DNA of 64,000 bases from positions 24,096,214 to 24,160,213 of the forward strand of contig NC_064541.1 of assembly GCF_023856365.1 (NCBI RefSeq). Direction: 5' to 3'. This DNA comes from Brienomyrus brachyistius (taxonomy: Eukaryota; Chordata; Actinopteri; Osteoglossiformes; Mormyridae). Below the pieces are notes generated by a model. The model had not been told where the DNA came from and did no database searches. It was given only the letters and a program-made list of their open reading frames with translations. This document shows positions 34,770 to 47,544 of this stretch, one piece after another. Position 1 is the stretch's first letter; every line of letters starts with the position of its first letter. A program made the translations under genes and the position numbers.

Positions 34770-35640
34770 GCCTACGGGCACCAGTTGGTCATGGTCCTGT
34801 TGGAGTAGGTCTACAAGCTGAAATCAGCTTGCTGCAGACCAATGGACACAATGCCTCATTTTGGAAAATCAGAAGAAATTAAAAGATTAAATAAGTTAAT
34901 GACTACACACATACATTTAACTGTATTAATTCAGCTGCATGTTAAGCCTGACTCATAAATTATGGAGATTGCTAGGTTAAACCAGCCTAATTCATCCATC
35001 CATCCTACTGCAACCTTATCCAATATAGACACCATAAGAACATGTAAGCTCTGCATACACAGAACCAGAGACAAGATACAAACTACCACACACAAGAAGA
35101 ACATGTACGCTCTGCACAAACAGAAGCAGAGACGAGATGCAAATCCAGCACAGATACAAGAATAACATGTAAGCTATGCATATATAGGACAAGATGACAG
35201 TAGAACCACAGACACAAAGAGACAAGACACAAACCATCAGCCTCTGAAGTTGTGAGGCTATGCTGATGTTCATTGTGGCCACATTGATCTTCTGTTTTAC
35301 AACTGGCTTTACATGACACATGACACTTTATGTCACTTTAACACACTGAAGTGTAGAGACAGTCATAAACTTTTATATCACTTCAATGAAAAAAGTGTCA
35401 TAACCCAACTTTATGTCAGCATAAACCTATGGCAGCTGACATAGGTGATATGTCTACTTGAAACAGGAGTTTTCCAGTGTCAGCATTTCTGACAACTCAC
35501 TCACGACAAAGTTTATGGCTGCTACAGGGAACACACAATGTTTTTTTTTTTTTTGATATTCAACCAATCTTTTTGGATTCCCTGCTTGTGTCCCATCATA
35601 CTACTGTAGTCAACAACAGTTGTCATATTTTCAACTGCAT
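34770..35640. other. Intron sequence; short internal repeat
   Basis: 35030-35190 contains three diverged copies of a roughly 65-base unit (agaacatgtaagctctgcat, agaacatgtacgctctgcac, aataacatgtaagctatgca). No gene was recognised. Confidence 0.55.
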
Positions 35641-35644
35641 AATG

Positions 35645-35960
35645 TGTCGCGGGAGGTGGGATGACGGGAGCAGAGGGGAGCAGTACATGGGAGCGGACCA
35701 GAATAGCAAACAAAAGATTTTATTAAACTTAAAAAGTACAAAACTGGAAACAGCCCCAAAACACAGGGAATGACACAGGAAAGCAAACATGAGCTTGGCA
35801 ACAATGTTAATGACAGATGTGGGGAGTACAGGACTGGGAAGGACTTGGTAGCTGGGAGTACTTAAGAGGGTAGGAACACACGGCAAGACAACGAGCATCA
35901 GGCGTAGCTCATCAGAGCCACACTAGCGAGGAAACAGGGACAGAGAAGTGAGGCATGACA
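35645..35960 (-). mobile_element. Solo LTR, minus strand
   Basis: A 316-bp LTR with plus-strand edges TGTCGCGGGA and GGCATGACA. The flanks TAATG and CAATG agree at four of five positions. On the minus strand it has a TTTAATAAAATC polyadenylation signal (plus about 35714-35728) and a CTCTTAAGTACTCC promoter-like core. No internal part remains. Confidence 0.7.
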
Positions 35961-35965
35961 CAATG

Positions 35966-36885
35966 AACATATTACACACTCCTCTTCCTCTGGCGTCATC
36001 AACATTAAGAAACCCATTAAAGTACTCTGATATGGAGGCTCCCACAGATACCTTACAATTCACAGAACGCAACATCTGCTCCTTGTTTCATTTTCATATG
36101 GTAAGATTCAACAGAGAATCGAATCAAAGTCTTTTATTTGCATTGGCCCACATTTGGCCAGATGACACAATTGTTGGTCGGTCAACTTTTCAGGCCAGTG
36201 TCCGGAGTTATCAGATAGAATGGCAATGTTACAGTAGTTTGGCTTACTGCTGGGTCTGAGTGAACAGTCTCAAGGGGAGCATTAGCCTCACATTAGTAAA
36301 GTCATCCTCAACTACAGGTACCGCATTTCCAGTCAATTCTTCTTCTGTAGTGATGGCAAGGCTTGTTCCTTCAGGCGTTTTATTATTTAACGTAAAGAAA
36401 TTGGTTAGTTTAGATATACAACCCTCCGCCGGCGGGATCTGACACTCACTGAAATTTCACTAAACCGTTTAAATAACTCAGCAATTTTTTGTCATATAAA
36501 CATTTCAAAAACCCTCAGAAACCTTGTACTGTCTACTTTTCAAATATATATAGGTCGAAACTAAATATAGTTTTACAGTTTTGTGATATGATAAATTGGA
36601 TTAGTGACTGACTTAAGTGTCTGCGTCTCGAAGCAGCTCTGATCGCCCTCCCACTTGCAAATAACGCTATTCACATGATAACATGATAATTCGATAGTTG
36701 GAACTGGGTAAAGAAATATGTGAATACCACCATTGTGACTGAAATAAACATGAGCACATGTCTGGGCGGTGTTTACACTGATCGGCTACAATATGGCACA
36801 TGGATGTGCTGCTGAAGCTTTGTGCCAATGTTGCCACTTTCCGCAGCGAATCTCATACCTGTGTACATTGTAGCACTGTTCAGTC
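35966..36885. other. Intron sequence without recognised gene
   Basis: No conserved coding segment or element end was identified. 36440-36880 is compositionally like a small DNA element, but no inverted ends were found. Confidence 0.35.
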
Positions 36886-36889
36886 GCGT

Positions 36890-39800
36890 GTGAATGTGAA
36901 TGAGAAGTCTGTAATTTCACTGGTACTGTATGTTTATTTAAACAGCAAAAAATAGATTATTAAAAAAAACAAGCAATAAAAAATCATTATGTAATAGTTA
37001 CAAACCAATTTGTCATTTATAATAATGATAATAATAATAAGTATTATTTTTATAGCGTGTTTCTCACACTTCAGGATGCTTTACAATGCAAACATTGATA
37101 CAGAAAACAATAACAGAAGAACAACAGGAATGTTACGTATAGTAGCAGTTACATTATGGCATTCATGGAATAAATGAGTTTTTAACTAAAGCTTGAAAAT
37201 GGTAAGTGACTGTGAAGAAATGTAGGTGCTGTCACACTGAATGCCCTGCCACCCATAGAAGATAATCTGAATTTTGGCACGATAAGAAGGTTGGAGCCCA
37301 ATGATCTTAGTGTGTGAGCAGGAGTGTATGGAAGAAGAAGGTCGGACAGATAGTGAGGAGCAAGTCCAAGGAGAGCTTTGTAGGTGATTAGTAGAATTTA
37401 CTAAATTACTAAATCATGAAGAATCGGGGTGATGTGGGCGGATCTTCTCGTAAGTGTTAGCAAACGAGAGCAGAGTTCTGAACATATTGTAGTTAGTTCA
37501 GAAGTTTTGATGGGAGGCCAGAAAGCAATGCATTACAATAGTCAAGGCGGGTAGTGATGAAGACATGGATTAGTCTTCTAGTATCTGCAACACTGAGGGA
37601 TGGACGGAGACGAGAGAAATTATGGAGTTGGAAAAATGCAGTCTGTACCAAAGAACTAACATGTGACTGAAATGTGAGAGACTGGTCAAGAATTACGCCC
37701 AGATTACGAACCGTACTTGATGGTTCTACTAAGACTCCATTAACATTAATTGTTATCTTAGAGTGGATAGATATGTTTTAGTGCCCACCAGTAGAATTTC
37801 TGTTTTATCAACATTAAGCTGTAAAAAATTTTGAGCCATCCAGTGTGTGATTTCGCAAAGACAGTTAATTAGTGAAGATGGTGGCATGGATGTACTTGTG
37901 TCAGCATTTATGTACAACTGAGTGTCGTCAGCATAGCAATGGTAGCTGACACCATAGTGACAGAAAACTGGAGCTAAGGGAAGTATATATATTGTGAAGA
38001 GTGTTGGGCCTACAACTGATTCCTGGGGGACACACTGTGTGAGAGGTGCAGTATCAGATTTGTGTGACTTGATAGAAACAAAATACTGTCGGTCACTGAG
38101 GTACGATGTAAACCAGGTAAGAACAGAACTGTAATACCAATATCAGTGAGGTGGGAGAGAAGGATTTAATGGTTAACAGTGTCACATGCAGAGCTTAGAT
38201 TAAGAAGGAGAAGGCAGGGGGTTGTGGTATGATGATGGTTGAAGGAGATGGGTGAGGGGTTGCAGAAAAGGAATTATACAAAGTTTCAATTTTAGACTGA
38301 AAATATTTCATAAATGAGTTACAGCGCTCATCAGAATCAATGTTTTAACTGGAGACTGACATAACTTATATGCTGCAGAAAAGAGTATTCTATGTTTGCT
38401 TGAAACACTGTTAATTAGAGTAGAGTAGTATGATGAGTGTGCAGCTGTAAGAGCAGATCTGTAAGCCATTAGGTGATCAGCGTAGGCTAGGGTATGGACT
38501 GTCAGACCCGTTTTCTTACATGGCCTCTCAAGACGGCGGCCTGCCTGTTTCATGGTGCGAAGCTGTGGTGTGAACCAGGGGGAGGTGCGAGTAGTAAAGA
38601 CTAGCATGGATTTAACAGGTGCATAAGTATCCAGAACTTGTGAAATTATAGAGCTATACATTGAAAGTATCTGCATGGGACAAGTCAGTTCTAGAGTATA
38701 ATGGAGATGAGATGCATGGAGAGAGTCAGAAAAGGATGACTGATCAATAGACTTAAAGTTGCGGTAGTCAATCACAGTTTTTTTACATGTTCTAGGCATA
38801 GAGTAATTAAAACAGAATTCAATGAGTATATGATCTGAAATACCCAAGAGAACCAGAAGCATGGACATCTTGCAAACCAGAGGAACATATAAGGTCAAGT
38901 GTATGACCCTTGGTGTGAGTTGGAAAATCACCATGCTGTACGAAACAGAAACAGTCCAATGTTGAGCGCAGCTCACAAGCAAATGAACAATCAGTGTCCG
39001 TATGAATATTAAGGTCACTAAGTAAGATGATCGCCGGAGACATACCAGAAACAAGAGTAAGAAGTTCATTTCTCATATCAGTTTATTTGGAAGGAGCTTG
39101 GGTGGTCTATAGATTAGTATCATGTACAGCAATGTATGGCCAGTGATTTTAAAAACGAAATATTCAAACGATGAGATGCTTAGTAATTCAACAACACTTA
39201 AATTAATGCAGTCACAATAGACCACCGCCAAACCACCACCCCTGCCCATTAAACGGAGTTTAGACAAAAAGCTATAGCCAGGAGAGGTGAGCAGGTTCAG
39301 TTGTAAATAGTCATTCGGAGTTTGCCAAGTTTCAACAAGAAGTAGCATATCCAGATTCTTCGCTGTAGACAGTTCATTTAGCAAGGTTGCTTTATCCGTC
39401 AAGGACCGATAGTTAAAGAGAGCACCTCAAAGATTTAAATTGGCAACTTTGCCTTGGTTATTCCACTCCATAGCGATCGGCAGATAACTCAACGCACTCC
39501 TTGATCTAACCTGGCGTCTTGATGTGCTATTTGACGACTCGGGTCTCTCAGTCCAAATTGTCGAAATAGCATCAGAGGAGGTACAGTTTATATGAAAATG
39601 GCAACGTGGGGAGCGGTGAATATATCGCGGGCGACGAGCGATGCCAAGATCCTTACACTAGGTATATATTGTTTCTTCAAGCCGGGAGTGACTGTGCCGG
39701 GCACGAAGCTGCAGTAGGTGTTCATACTCTGAGACAGCACCACTGAACAGCACCACTGACCATCACGTTAGCCATAAGTTGCACCCACCTGAGCAATCAA

Positions 39801-41294
39801 CATAGTAAATGAGAAAGTGGAGGCTGACTCATTGACTATGCTGGCATGGGGAAACCAAAGGGAGAGAGCTCGTGGACTAGGTGAAGTAATCAACAGGATG
39901 CGAGAGAGATTTTGAATAGAAAATATACCCAAACAGTGCCAGTTCTGAAGCTGAGAAAGTGGCAATCCAGAAGTTAAAATCCAAAGTTTAAACTGACAAA
40001 CACGGAGAATAATAAACACTCCTCTTTGCAGACCTCCTTCAAATCTTTAAGGTTTTTAGGCTGTTACTTGGATAGATTAAGCTTGAGTTCCCTCCATAGG
40101 TTTTCTATGGGATTAAAGTCCGGAGACTGGCTAGGGCCCCCCATGACCTTAATGTGCTTTTTCTTGAATCACTTCTTTGTTGCCTTAGCCGTATGCCTAG
40201 GGTCGTTGTCTTACTGGAAGACCCACCTGCTGAAGAGGTGGCTGAAGGGAGAAGGTTCTCATCCAAGATTTTATGGTACATTGCCCAATCCATCTTTCCT
40301 TCGATGCAGTGCAGCCATCCTGTACCCTTGGCAGAAAAACACCCCCAAAGCATAATGCTTCCACCTCTGTGTTTGACAGTAGGGATGGTGTTCCTGGGGT
40401 TATAGTCAGCATTCTTTTTCCTCCAAACACGGGGAGTGAAGCTGATGCCAAACAGCTGGATTTTGGTCTCATCTGACCACATGACATTCTTTCCTCTTTC
40501 CTCTAGCCTCATTGGAATTATCCAGGTGTCTACTGGCATATTTCAAACGGGCCTGAACATGGGCTCTCATGAGTAGGGGTACTGTGCGAGCACTGTAGGA
40601 TTTCAAACTGTAACGGCAGGATGTGTTACCAATGGATTTCTTGGTGACTGTGGTTCCTGCTGCTTTGGGATCATTAACAAGCTCCTCCCATGTATATCTG
40701 GGGTTAGCCCTCAACATTCTTAAGATCAGTGATGCTGCATAAGATAAAATCTTCCTTGGGGCCCAAGACCGAGGGAGATTGACAGTTATTTTGTCTTTCT
40801 TCCATTTGTGAATAATTCCACCAACAGTTGTCTCTTCCTCACCAGGTTGTTTGCTGATGGTAATGCAGCCAATTCCACCTTTGTGAAGGTCAACAATCTT
40901 TCATTTGGTTTCCTTCTTTGGTATTTTCTATAGTGATAAGGTTGAAGATGTAGACAGGTTAGTGACCCAAGAATATTATTTAACAAAGTAATGCCATTAA
41001 ATGACAATGATGGCTTGGTATCTGTTAATACTTAATTAAGTACTATTTATGTTGTGCACATGTGCTTCACCTAATTTCTTGCTGGCTTGTTGGGGATCAA
41101 ATACTTATTTCCCTAGATAAATGAAAAATTGGTTTGTAACTATTACATAATGATTTTTTTCTTGCTTGTTTTGTTAATAATCTATCTTTTGCTGTTTAAA
41201 TAAACATACCAGTGAAATTACAGACTTCTCATTTCTTTATTAATGGATCAACTTAAGAATTGAGCAGGGGGCCAAATAATTATTTCCCTCACTG
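36890..41294 (-). mobile_element. Tc1-type element interrupted by an L2 LINE
   Basis: The right arm ends at 41294 (CCCTCACTG, then TA). Its inner inverted repeat (CAAATACTTATTTCCCTAGA, CATTATGTAATAG region, 41098-41240) is matched by the left arm at 36890-37018 (GAGAAGTCTGTAATTTCACT to CAAACCAATTTGTCATTTAT). The outermost about 60 bases of the left arm are lost. The minus-strand transposase spans 41007-40020 in broken frames: [24 protein letters not shown] block, [33 protein letters not shown], a stop just before DNDP, then [15 protein letters not shown] and KNLKDLKEVCKE. Coding sequence stops at the LINE junction near 40020. Confidence 0.8.
37019..40019 (-). mobile_element. L2-clade LINE inserted in the Tc1 element
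   Basis: Minus-strand order: endonuclease start in 39402-39073 (LLVETWQTPND, GRGGGLAVVYCD, YRPPK), endonuclease end and linker in 39076-38308 (LLSDLNIHTDTDCSFA, SPWFTPQLRTMKQAGRRLER, YKTGLTVHT-type block), then a decayed RT near 38130-37840. Its plus complement includes GTGTCGTCAGCATAGCAATG, the reverse of a CYADDTQL catalytic block. The 3' end near 37030 has a TATAGCG hairpin-like stem and an ATT-type microsatellite tail, as usual for L2. About 3 kb, so close to complete, but with many stops. Confidence 0.78.
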
Positions 41295-41299
41295 TATTT

Positions 41300-44005
41300 T
41301 CCATGAGAAACCTCCTATATTTGATTTTCTTTCTTTTTGTAGCACTGCTAGGATATAACCAGTTCATGGTCACAAGAACATTTTGCAAAAAATAAATGTA
41401 GTATATTTAGGGGGCCCGCTCAAATGCATGGTTTGAGTCGTGGAAAATGCAACAGCTGGACATAAACAACATTTTAATGGACACTAAAACATATACAAAG
41501 CAATACAGTGAACCACCTAACTGGTGGGGAAATATTGTGCAAATTGTAAGTAGAATGCGCAATAAGTGATTAGTTGTAGACTCAGGGTTATGCGTCACGA
41601 CTAGGACTCAGCATTCAGGTAAAAACACATTAATTAACAATCACATTTTCAATTTATCTATCCAGTAACTCTAGAAATTGTACAAGTTGGGGAGTGTTAT
41701 ATAAATCATATTAGTTGGAAGGAAGACGGTGACTAGACTGTCTAGGGAATACAGTTCTGACAGTTGTTCTAGCAGCATCTTTTCTCATATCAGTTTATTT
41801 GAAAGCAGATTCTGCTTCTCCTTCATGTGTGATGTAAACTAAAACTATATTATTATATAGGATACTATTTTGGGGGAATAAGTACATTTTACAAAGTATT
41901 TACAAAAGGACATACAAATTATAATAAGGTCTCTAAGGTCTGCGTTAGGTCTCTATTTGCTTTAAGTAAGATTAATGCTGCACATATTTTTATCTAGGTA
42001 TATTGAGCATTTTATTGGACTTAAGAGGGATCAGAGACAAAATAATTGATAAAAGATTCTACAAAACATACTTCCAAGCAGCTTTGCAATGCTAAAGGGT
42101 TAGCTTGTCTATCTTCAAACCTAAAGCAGAAATTATATAATAGTGCAATGTATAGACCACTCAGAAAATTAAATAATTAAAGCTAAAAATAGCAATGATG
42201 CAAATAAATAATTGACCCAACAAATTTTGACTAAACGTTATAAACATTCCTTTAACGTTGCTAGATGAAACCATGTTTTATTGAGAGTCATATTGCTTAT
42301 ATTACCATTTCCAGGGCATTCTCTATGCTGGTTGATTGCCATGAAGGATAGAAAACAATATCACTAATCAAGACAGTAATATAGAGTTTGAGAGAGTGTT
42401 CAACGATTTATTATTCTCTTTCTTAAGATGCGAATATTTTATCCTGAACTCACAGTTACTTTTGGTTCCATAATGTAAATTCCTGGAATGGAAGTCAAAT
42501 ATCAGGTGGTTACTTTGTTCAAACATTGCATTTAAAAAGTGAATTTTATCTTAATTATTAAAGACATAATTGTAATAAATGCCTTGCTTTTGTTAAATAC
42601 ATTTCTTCTGAATCAGTCCAATCCAGAGCCTGTCACTTAGTAGGAATGTGGCAAGTTAAAGGAATGATTCTGTGTTTATGAATGATATTATATGTTTCTT
42701 ATGTCTTTTTTGAATCCTGCATCCAAACCAAACAAACTGCATTCAAAAACTGTAAAACAGCTAATTTGGTTCTTTTATCCCTTACTGTTTGTTTTTACTC
42801 ATTATATACTGTGATTGTCAATGGCAGTAATTCCAGACTCACTATCCTTTATTATTTACCTGTAATGCTGTCTCGAGCAAGAGCATTTATTATTTTTTTT
42901 AACTCTAACACTCATGTAAATTAAAATGGTCTGATAATAGGAATACCTACTGTGGTAATATGAGATTTATTTCTCTCATTTTTGAGAGGAAACACCTGGC
43001 ATCCACTTTCCTAATCACGAAAAGGAAAGGGTCATTCGCAGAATTCATGTTTCATGGGAGATAATGTTTCCCCAAAGCACTTAAGCCATTTCCCTTATAA
43101 TTTTGCTCGTTTTCCACTTTCCCTGCTCACATGCTTATGTTAGCCATGATGACATCCCTGGTGCAACAATGCCCCCCTCTGTTAGATGACATGTCTCCTT
43201 CAGAGTGCCTTAAACCTCGCTGAAGGGAAACGCTCCTCAGTAGAAGGCATATCTGATCAAATATAGGTTGTGTGTATACTGAGGGATCTTACTTTCTTAT
43301 TTCCCCTTCTGGTTGGTTTTGCATTGACGTTTGATAGGTTTTCACTTCTTTACTGTCAAAATCAGGTGAACCCAGCTGTCAAGACAATTTTGCATACAAG
43401 AACAAATACAAGAACTTGCTTGCAGATTAGAGAAGCACCTGAAAAAGCAAATATCTACCTAAATCATACATTTATAAACTACTAATACATGGATGTCTGT
43501 AAATTTATGAACTTTAATCTGGTTTTGGCAGTTCTGGACTCAGATAAATTGCATGGAAACCAGAGGAACAAATCAAGAGAGCATCAGCAACACCAGTTTT
43601 TGCTTTATTATTATTTTTCCATGTTTTTTTAAATAGCATTGTTTCTTTCTTATCTTGTGTCTGGTCTGACTTTGCCTTTTGTCCCAAGGCCATTAGTAAC
43701 GGATATGAAAATAGAGATATGAAAGACTGGACTGATTTTAGCCTTTAGTTTAGTTTTTTTTCAGGTGGGATGACAAAGGAATATATAGATAGACACACAC
43801 ACACATACACATCCATTTCAGGTGTTGCAGAGTAGGTTTTTGTATTGAGTCTTACTTACAAAATTGATGCTATTAACTTTCTAGCCATATGATTTGAACA
43901 AGTGACCTTATAGACACTAGTTGAAATCCCTAATCTACCTAATCTATCTTCCTAATGTACCAACCCACAGCAGTGCAGTGTAGATTTGCGAATTACAGAG
44001 GAAAA
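41300..44005. other. Largely unique intron sequence
   Basis: 2.7 kb without recognised element, exon or long repeat. It contains a short CA run (43793-43812) and several pyrimidine tracts. 43270-43485 has an open frame without known motifs, regarded as chance. Confidence 0.45.
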
Positions 44006-44010
44006 ATATA

Positions 44011-45520
44011 CAGTGGAGGAAATTATTATTTGACCCCTCACTGATTTTATAAGTTTGTCCAATGGCAAAAAAAATAAGTCTCAGAACAGTATCATTTTAA
44101 TGGTAGGTTTATTTTAACAGTGACAGATAGCACATCAAAAGGGAAACTGAAAAAATAACTTTAAATAAAAGATAGAAACTGATTTGCATTTTATTGAGTG
44201 AAATAAGTATTTGAACCCCTACCAACCATTAAGAGTTCTGGCTCCCACAGAGTGGTTAGACACTCCTACTCAATTAGTCACCCTCATTAAAGACACCTGT
44301 CTTAACTAGTCACCTGTATAAAAGACACCTGTCCACAAAATCAATCAAGCAGACTCCAAACTCTCCAAGATGGGAAAGACCAAAGAGCTGTCCAAGGATG
44401 TCAGAGACAAAATTGTAGACCTGCACAAGGCTGGAATGGGCTACAAAACCATTAGCAAGAAGCTGGGAGAGAAGGTGACAACTGTTGGCGCAATTGTCCG
44501 AAAACGGAAGGAGCACAAAATGACCATCAATCGACCTCGGTCTGGGGCTCCACGCAGGATCTCACCTCGTGGGGTGTCTGTGATTCTGAGAAAGGTGAGA
44601 AATCATCCTAGAACTACACGGGAGGAGTTAGTTAATGACCTCAAATTAGCTGGGACCACAGTCACCATGAAAACCATTGCAAACACATTACACCACAATG
44701 GATTAAAATCCTGCAGTGCTCGCAAGGTCCCCCTGCTCAAGAAGGCACATGTACCTTCAGGCCCGTCTGAAGTTTGCCAATGAACACCTGAATGATTCAG
44801 AGAGTGACTGGGAGAAGGTGCTGTGGTCAGATGAGACCCAAATTGAGCTCTTTGGCATTAACACAACTTGCCATGTTTGGAGGAAGAAAAATGCTGCCTA
44901 TGACCCCCAAAACACCGTCCCCAACGTCAAGCATGGAGGTGGAAACATTTTGCTTTGGGGATATTTTTCTGCTAAGGGCACAGGACAACTTCACCACATC
45001 AACGGAAAAATGGACGGAGCCATACAGCAAGGGCAACAAAGGAGTGGCTCAAGAAGAAGCACATTAAGGTCATGGAGGGGCCTAGTCAGTCTCCGGACCT
45101 TAATCCAATAGAAAAGCTATGGAGGGAGCTGAAGCTCAAAGTTGCACGGAGACAGTCTCAAAACCTTAGTGATTTAGAGATGATCTGCAAAGAGGAGTGG
45201 ACCAAAATTCCTCCTAAAATGTGCGCAAACTTAGTCATCAATTACAAGAAACGTTTGACCTCTGTGCTTGCAAACAAGGGTTTTGCCACTAAGTATTGTC
45301 TTTTTTTGTTAGAGGGTTCAAATACTTATTTCACTCAATGAAATGCAAATCAGTTTCTATCTTTAAATAAAAGTTATTTTCAATTTCCCCTTTGATGTGC
45401 TATCTGTCACTGTTAAAATAAACCTACCATAAAATGATACTGTTCTGAGACTTTTCATTTCTTTGTCATTGGACAAACTTACAAAATCAGGGAGGGGTCA
45501 AATAATTATTTCCTCCTCTG
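44011..45520 (+). mobile_element. Tc1-type element with about 200-bp inverted repeats and deleted catalytic core
   Basis: A TA-flanked, 1,510-bp element (44009-44010 and 45521-45522). The ends CAGTGGAGGAAATTATTATT and AATAATTATTTCCTCCTCTG extend inward as an inverted repeat to about 44220 and 45315. The outer and inner parts share the ATTATTTGACCCC and AAGTATTTGAACCCC motif, an IR/DR layout as in Sleeping-Beauty-like elements. The transposase starts at 44370 ([20 protein letters not shown]), with a paired DNA-binding domain, then a frame change near 44750, [13 protein letters not shown] (first catalytic Asp), and [17 protein letters not shown]. After KMDGA the sequence jumps to [13 protein letters not shown] (another frame), so about 25 codons holding the QDNDPKH catalytic Asp are missing. 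The C-terminal [14 protein letters not shown] block survives (45072-45341). Confidence 0.9.
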
Positions 45521-45753
45521 TACAATTCTTAGTTTGGTCTTCAAATGAGCAAGAGGATTTGGGTGTGTGGTCTGGTCTATTAGGGGAGAGATGGATGAAG
45601 GGATTTACTACCTGACATCCTACCCTTGGAGATGCATGCCCTCCTCTTGTACATACTTTACCATTACTATTTCAGTGACATTGATAGTACAGTTTATCCC
45701 ATTTTTAGCCAAATGAGTTTTGATGGGATATAATTTCAGAAATTACTTAAACT

Positions 45754-46133
45754 ATTTTTTATTCAGGGGGGCATGGTGGTGCAGTGATTAGCACTGTTGC
45801 CTCACACCTCTGGGTCACAGGTTCGAGTCTCCACCTGGGTCACGTGTGTGGAGTTTGCATGTTCTCCCCATGTCGTCGTTGGGTTTCCTCCGGGTACTCC
45901 AGTTTCCCCCCACAGTCCAAAGACATGCTGAGGCTGATTGGAGTTACTAAATTGCCCGTAGGAATGCATGTGTGAGTGAATGGTGTGTGAGTGTGCCCTG
46001 CGATGGGCTGGCCCCCCATCCTGCGTTGTTCCCTGCCTCGTGCCCAATGCTTACGGGATAGGCTCCGGACCCTCACGCGACCCAGTAGGATAAGCAGTTT
46101 GGAAAATGGATGGATCGATAGATTTTTTATTCA
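45754..46133 (+). mobile_element. Complete tRNA-derived SINE with 12-bp target duplication
   Basis: The element at 45766-46121 is bounded by ATTTTTTATTCA on both sides (45754-45765 and 46122-46133), a perfect duplication. The head is tRNA-like: an A-box-like TGGTGCAGTGATTAGCA near 45777 and a B-box GGTTCGAGTCT at 45820-45830. The central part (GTGTGGAGTTTGCATGTTCT, GGGTTTCCTCCGGGTACTCC, CAGTCCAAAGACATGC) resembles the conserved core of the zebrafish DANA/V-SINE group as I remember it. The 3' end is GGAAAATGGATGGATCGATA, like the tail of Rex3-type LINEs, which may have supplied the reverse transcriptase. This is the least decayed element in the window by its flanks. Confidence 0.92.
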
Positions 46134-46134
46134 T

Positions 46135-46880
46135 AATTGTCATTCAAATTATGTAGCCCATAGTATTTATGACTTGTCTTTAAACACACACAGTATCATC
46201 CTGAAAGGTAAGAAATTGTGAAACATTTTCCAATATTATATATAATATTTAGGTACGACTACAAAACCCCTCACAGAGAAATTATCTATACATTTACAAA
46301 TTAAGGAACATAGAAGCTCTGGAGATGTCTAATCTTAATCTTCAAGGAGTAGCTGAAAAGGTTAATAGATTCTGAGATGGACAGAAGTGGGTGGTGCTCC
46401 TATATACTGTAGGTAATCCAATGAACAGCCAATACAGAGATTCCTCTACTTCCTCCCTATTCAAATCTGTTCCTCAATTCCAAATACAGGCCTTGTTTTC
46501 AGTTATCCCAGGTAGTTATTTTAATAATTAGTGATTCTTATGAGCCAGAGGCTTCACACCTGGCTCACAGGTAAAGGAAGGCTGGAAAATCAGCAGTGAG
46601 GACCGTGATTTGAGTAGCCTTGCTCTACTTATTTCTTTCCAACATGCTGTTTACTGTATGTTTACTTAAATATTGTTTACATTGTGACAACTTGTTATGT
46701 AATAACACTGCATTAGGTAATAAATTGACAAAATGTAACAAATTTTCATTAGATAAATTGAGGTGAATTTAGATACATTTTGTACAGTATTTAAGTAAAT
46801 TAAAGTATGTTTCCTGAAATCTTCATGGCACTAAGCACAGGCAATTCTAGGAATTTGTAACTGGGTTGGCCCATGGGTGG
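46135..46880. other. Intron sequence without recognised gene
   Basis: AT-rich, with no exon or element boundary seen. Confidence 0.4.
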
Positions 46881-46887
46881 CAAAGGT

Positions 46888-47188
46888 TGTCACGCCCTGC
46901 CCACTCTGTCTGCTTGATCCTCCTATTTTCTCCCCGACGTGGCCCTAAACAAGCCATGTCTGTTGCTCGTTTGTCTTACGTCTTGTTCTCATTCACAGCT
47001 GCCTCTTGTTTGCCCCTTTGTTAGTCTAGTATTTAAGTGCTTCCCAGCCCTGTGCTCCCCAGTTCTGTCATTCTTATGTGTTATTGGTATGCTCCTGAAC
47101 CTGTTTAACCTGCTGAATAAATCCCCTCGGAGGGTTTTCCCACACTGCAGCCTGCATTTTGGATCATGCTTCTCAACTGGACATGACA
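46888..47188 (+). mobile_element. Solo LTR (Gypsy-like), sense orientation
   Basis: A 301-bp LTR starting TGTCACGCCC and ending GGACATGACA. The flanking 5-mers AAGGT and AAGAT differ at one position. It has the promoter core GTATTTAAGTGCTTCC (about 47028) and a GAATAAATCCCCTCGG polyadenylation block (about 47114). No internal sequence is present. Confidence 0.8.
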
Positions 47189-47544
47189 AAGATATGTCTA
47201 CAGATGGCCACAAGTGGTGTTAATGTGCAGGCACAGTGTGCAGAATTTTTAAAAATACATTAATATTCTAATAACGGGATATAACAAATTAATAGGCTAA
47301 ATGCACACAATTTTTAAAGGTCAGTCTCCTGTTTTCCATAACCATTAGCCAAGTAGACTCTCTCTGAGTTAATAAAAAAAAACTGTAAGGTTAAGTAGTC
47401 AAACGTTTTAAATAAATCATCAAACAAAACTATTTTTTTCTGTAAAAATCCTGCATAAATTATGCACAAAGGTATCACAACACGGCAATGTAACGCGGCT
47501 TGGGGGAACTGTTGTGAAAGATGCTATATAAAAATAATTTGAAT

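Noticed and set aside
41300..44005. Conserved non-coding element or hidden exon
   Set aside because: Nothing beyond AT-rich, motif-poor sequence could be supported by reading; a multi-species alignment would be needed.
45766..45840. Possible tRNA gene (A and B box-like motifs)
   Set aside because: The motifs are the head of a SINE with its own tail and target duplication, and no tRNA cloverleaf is apparent.
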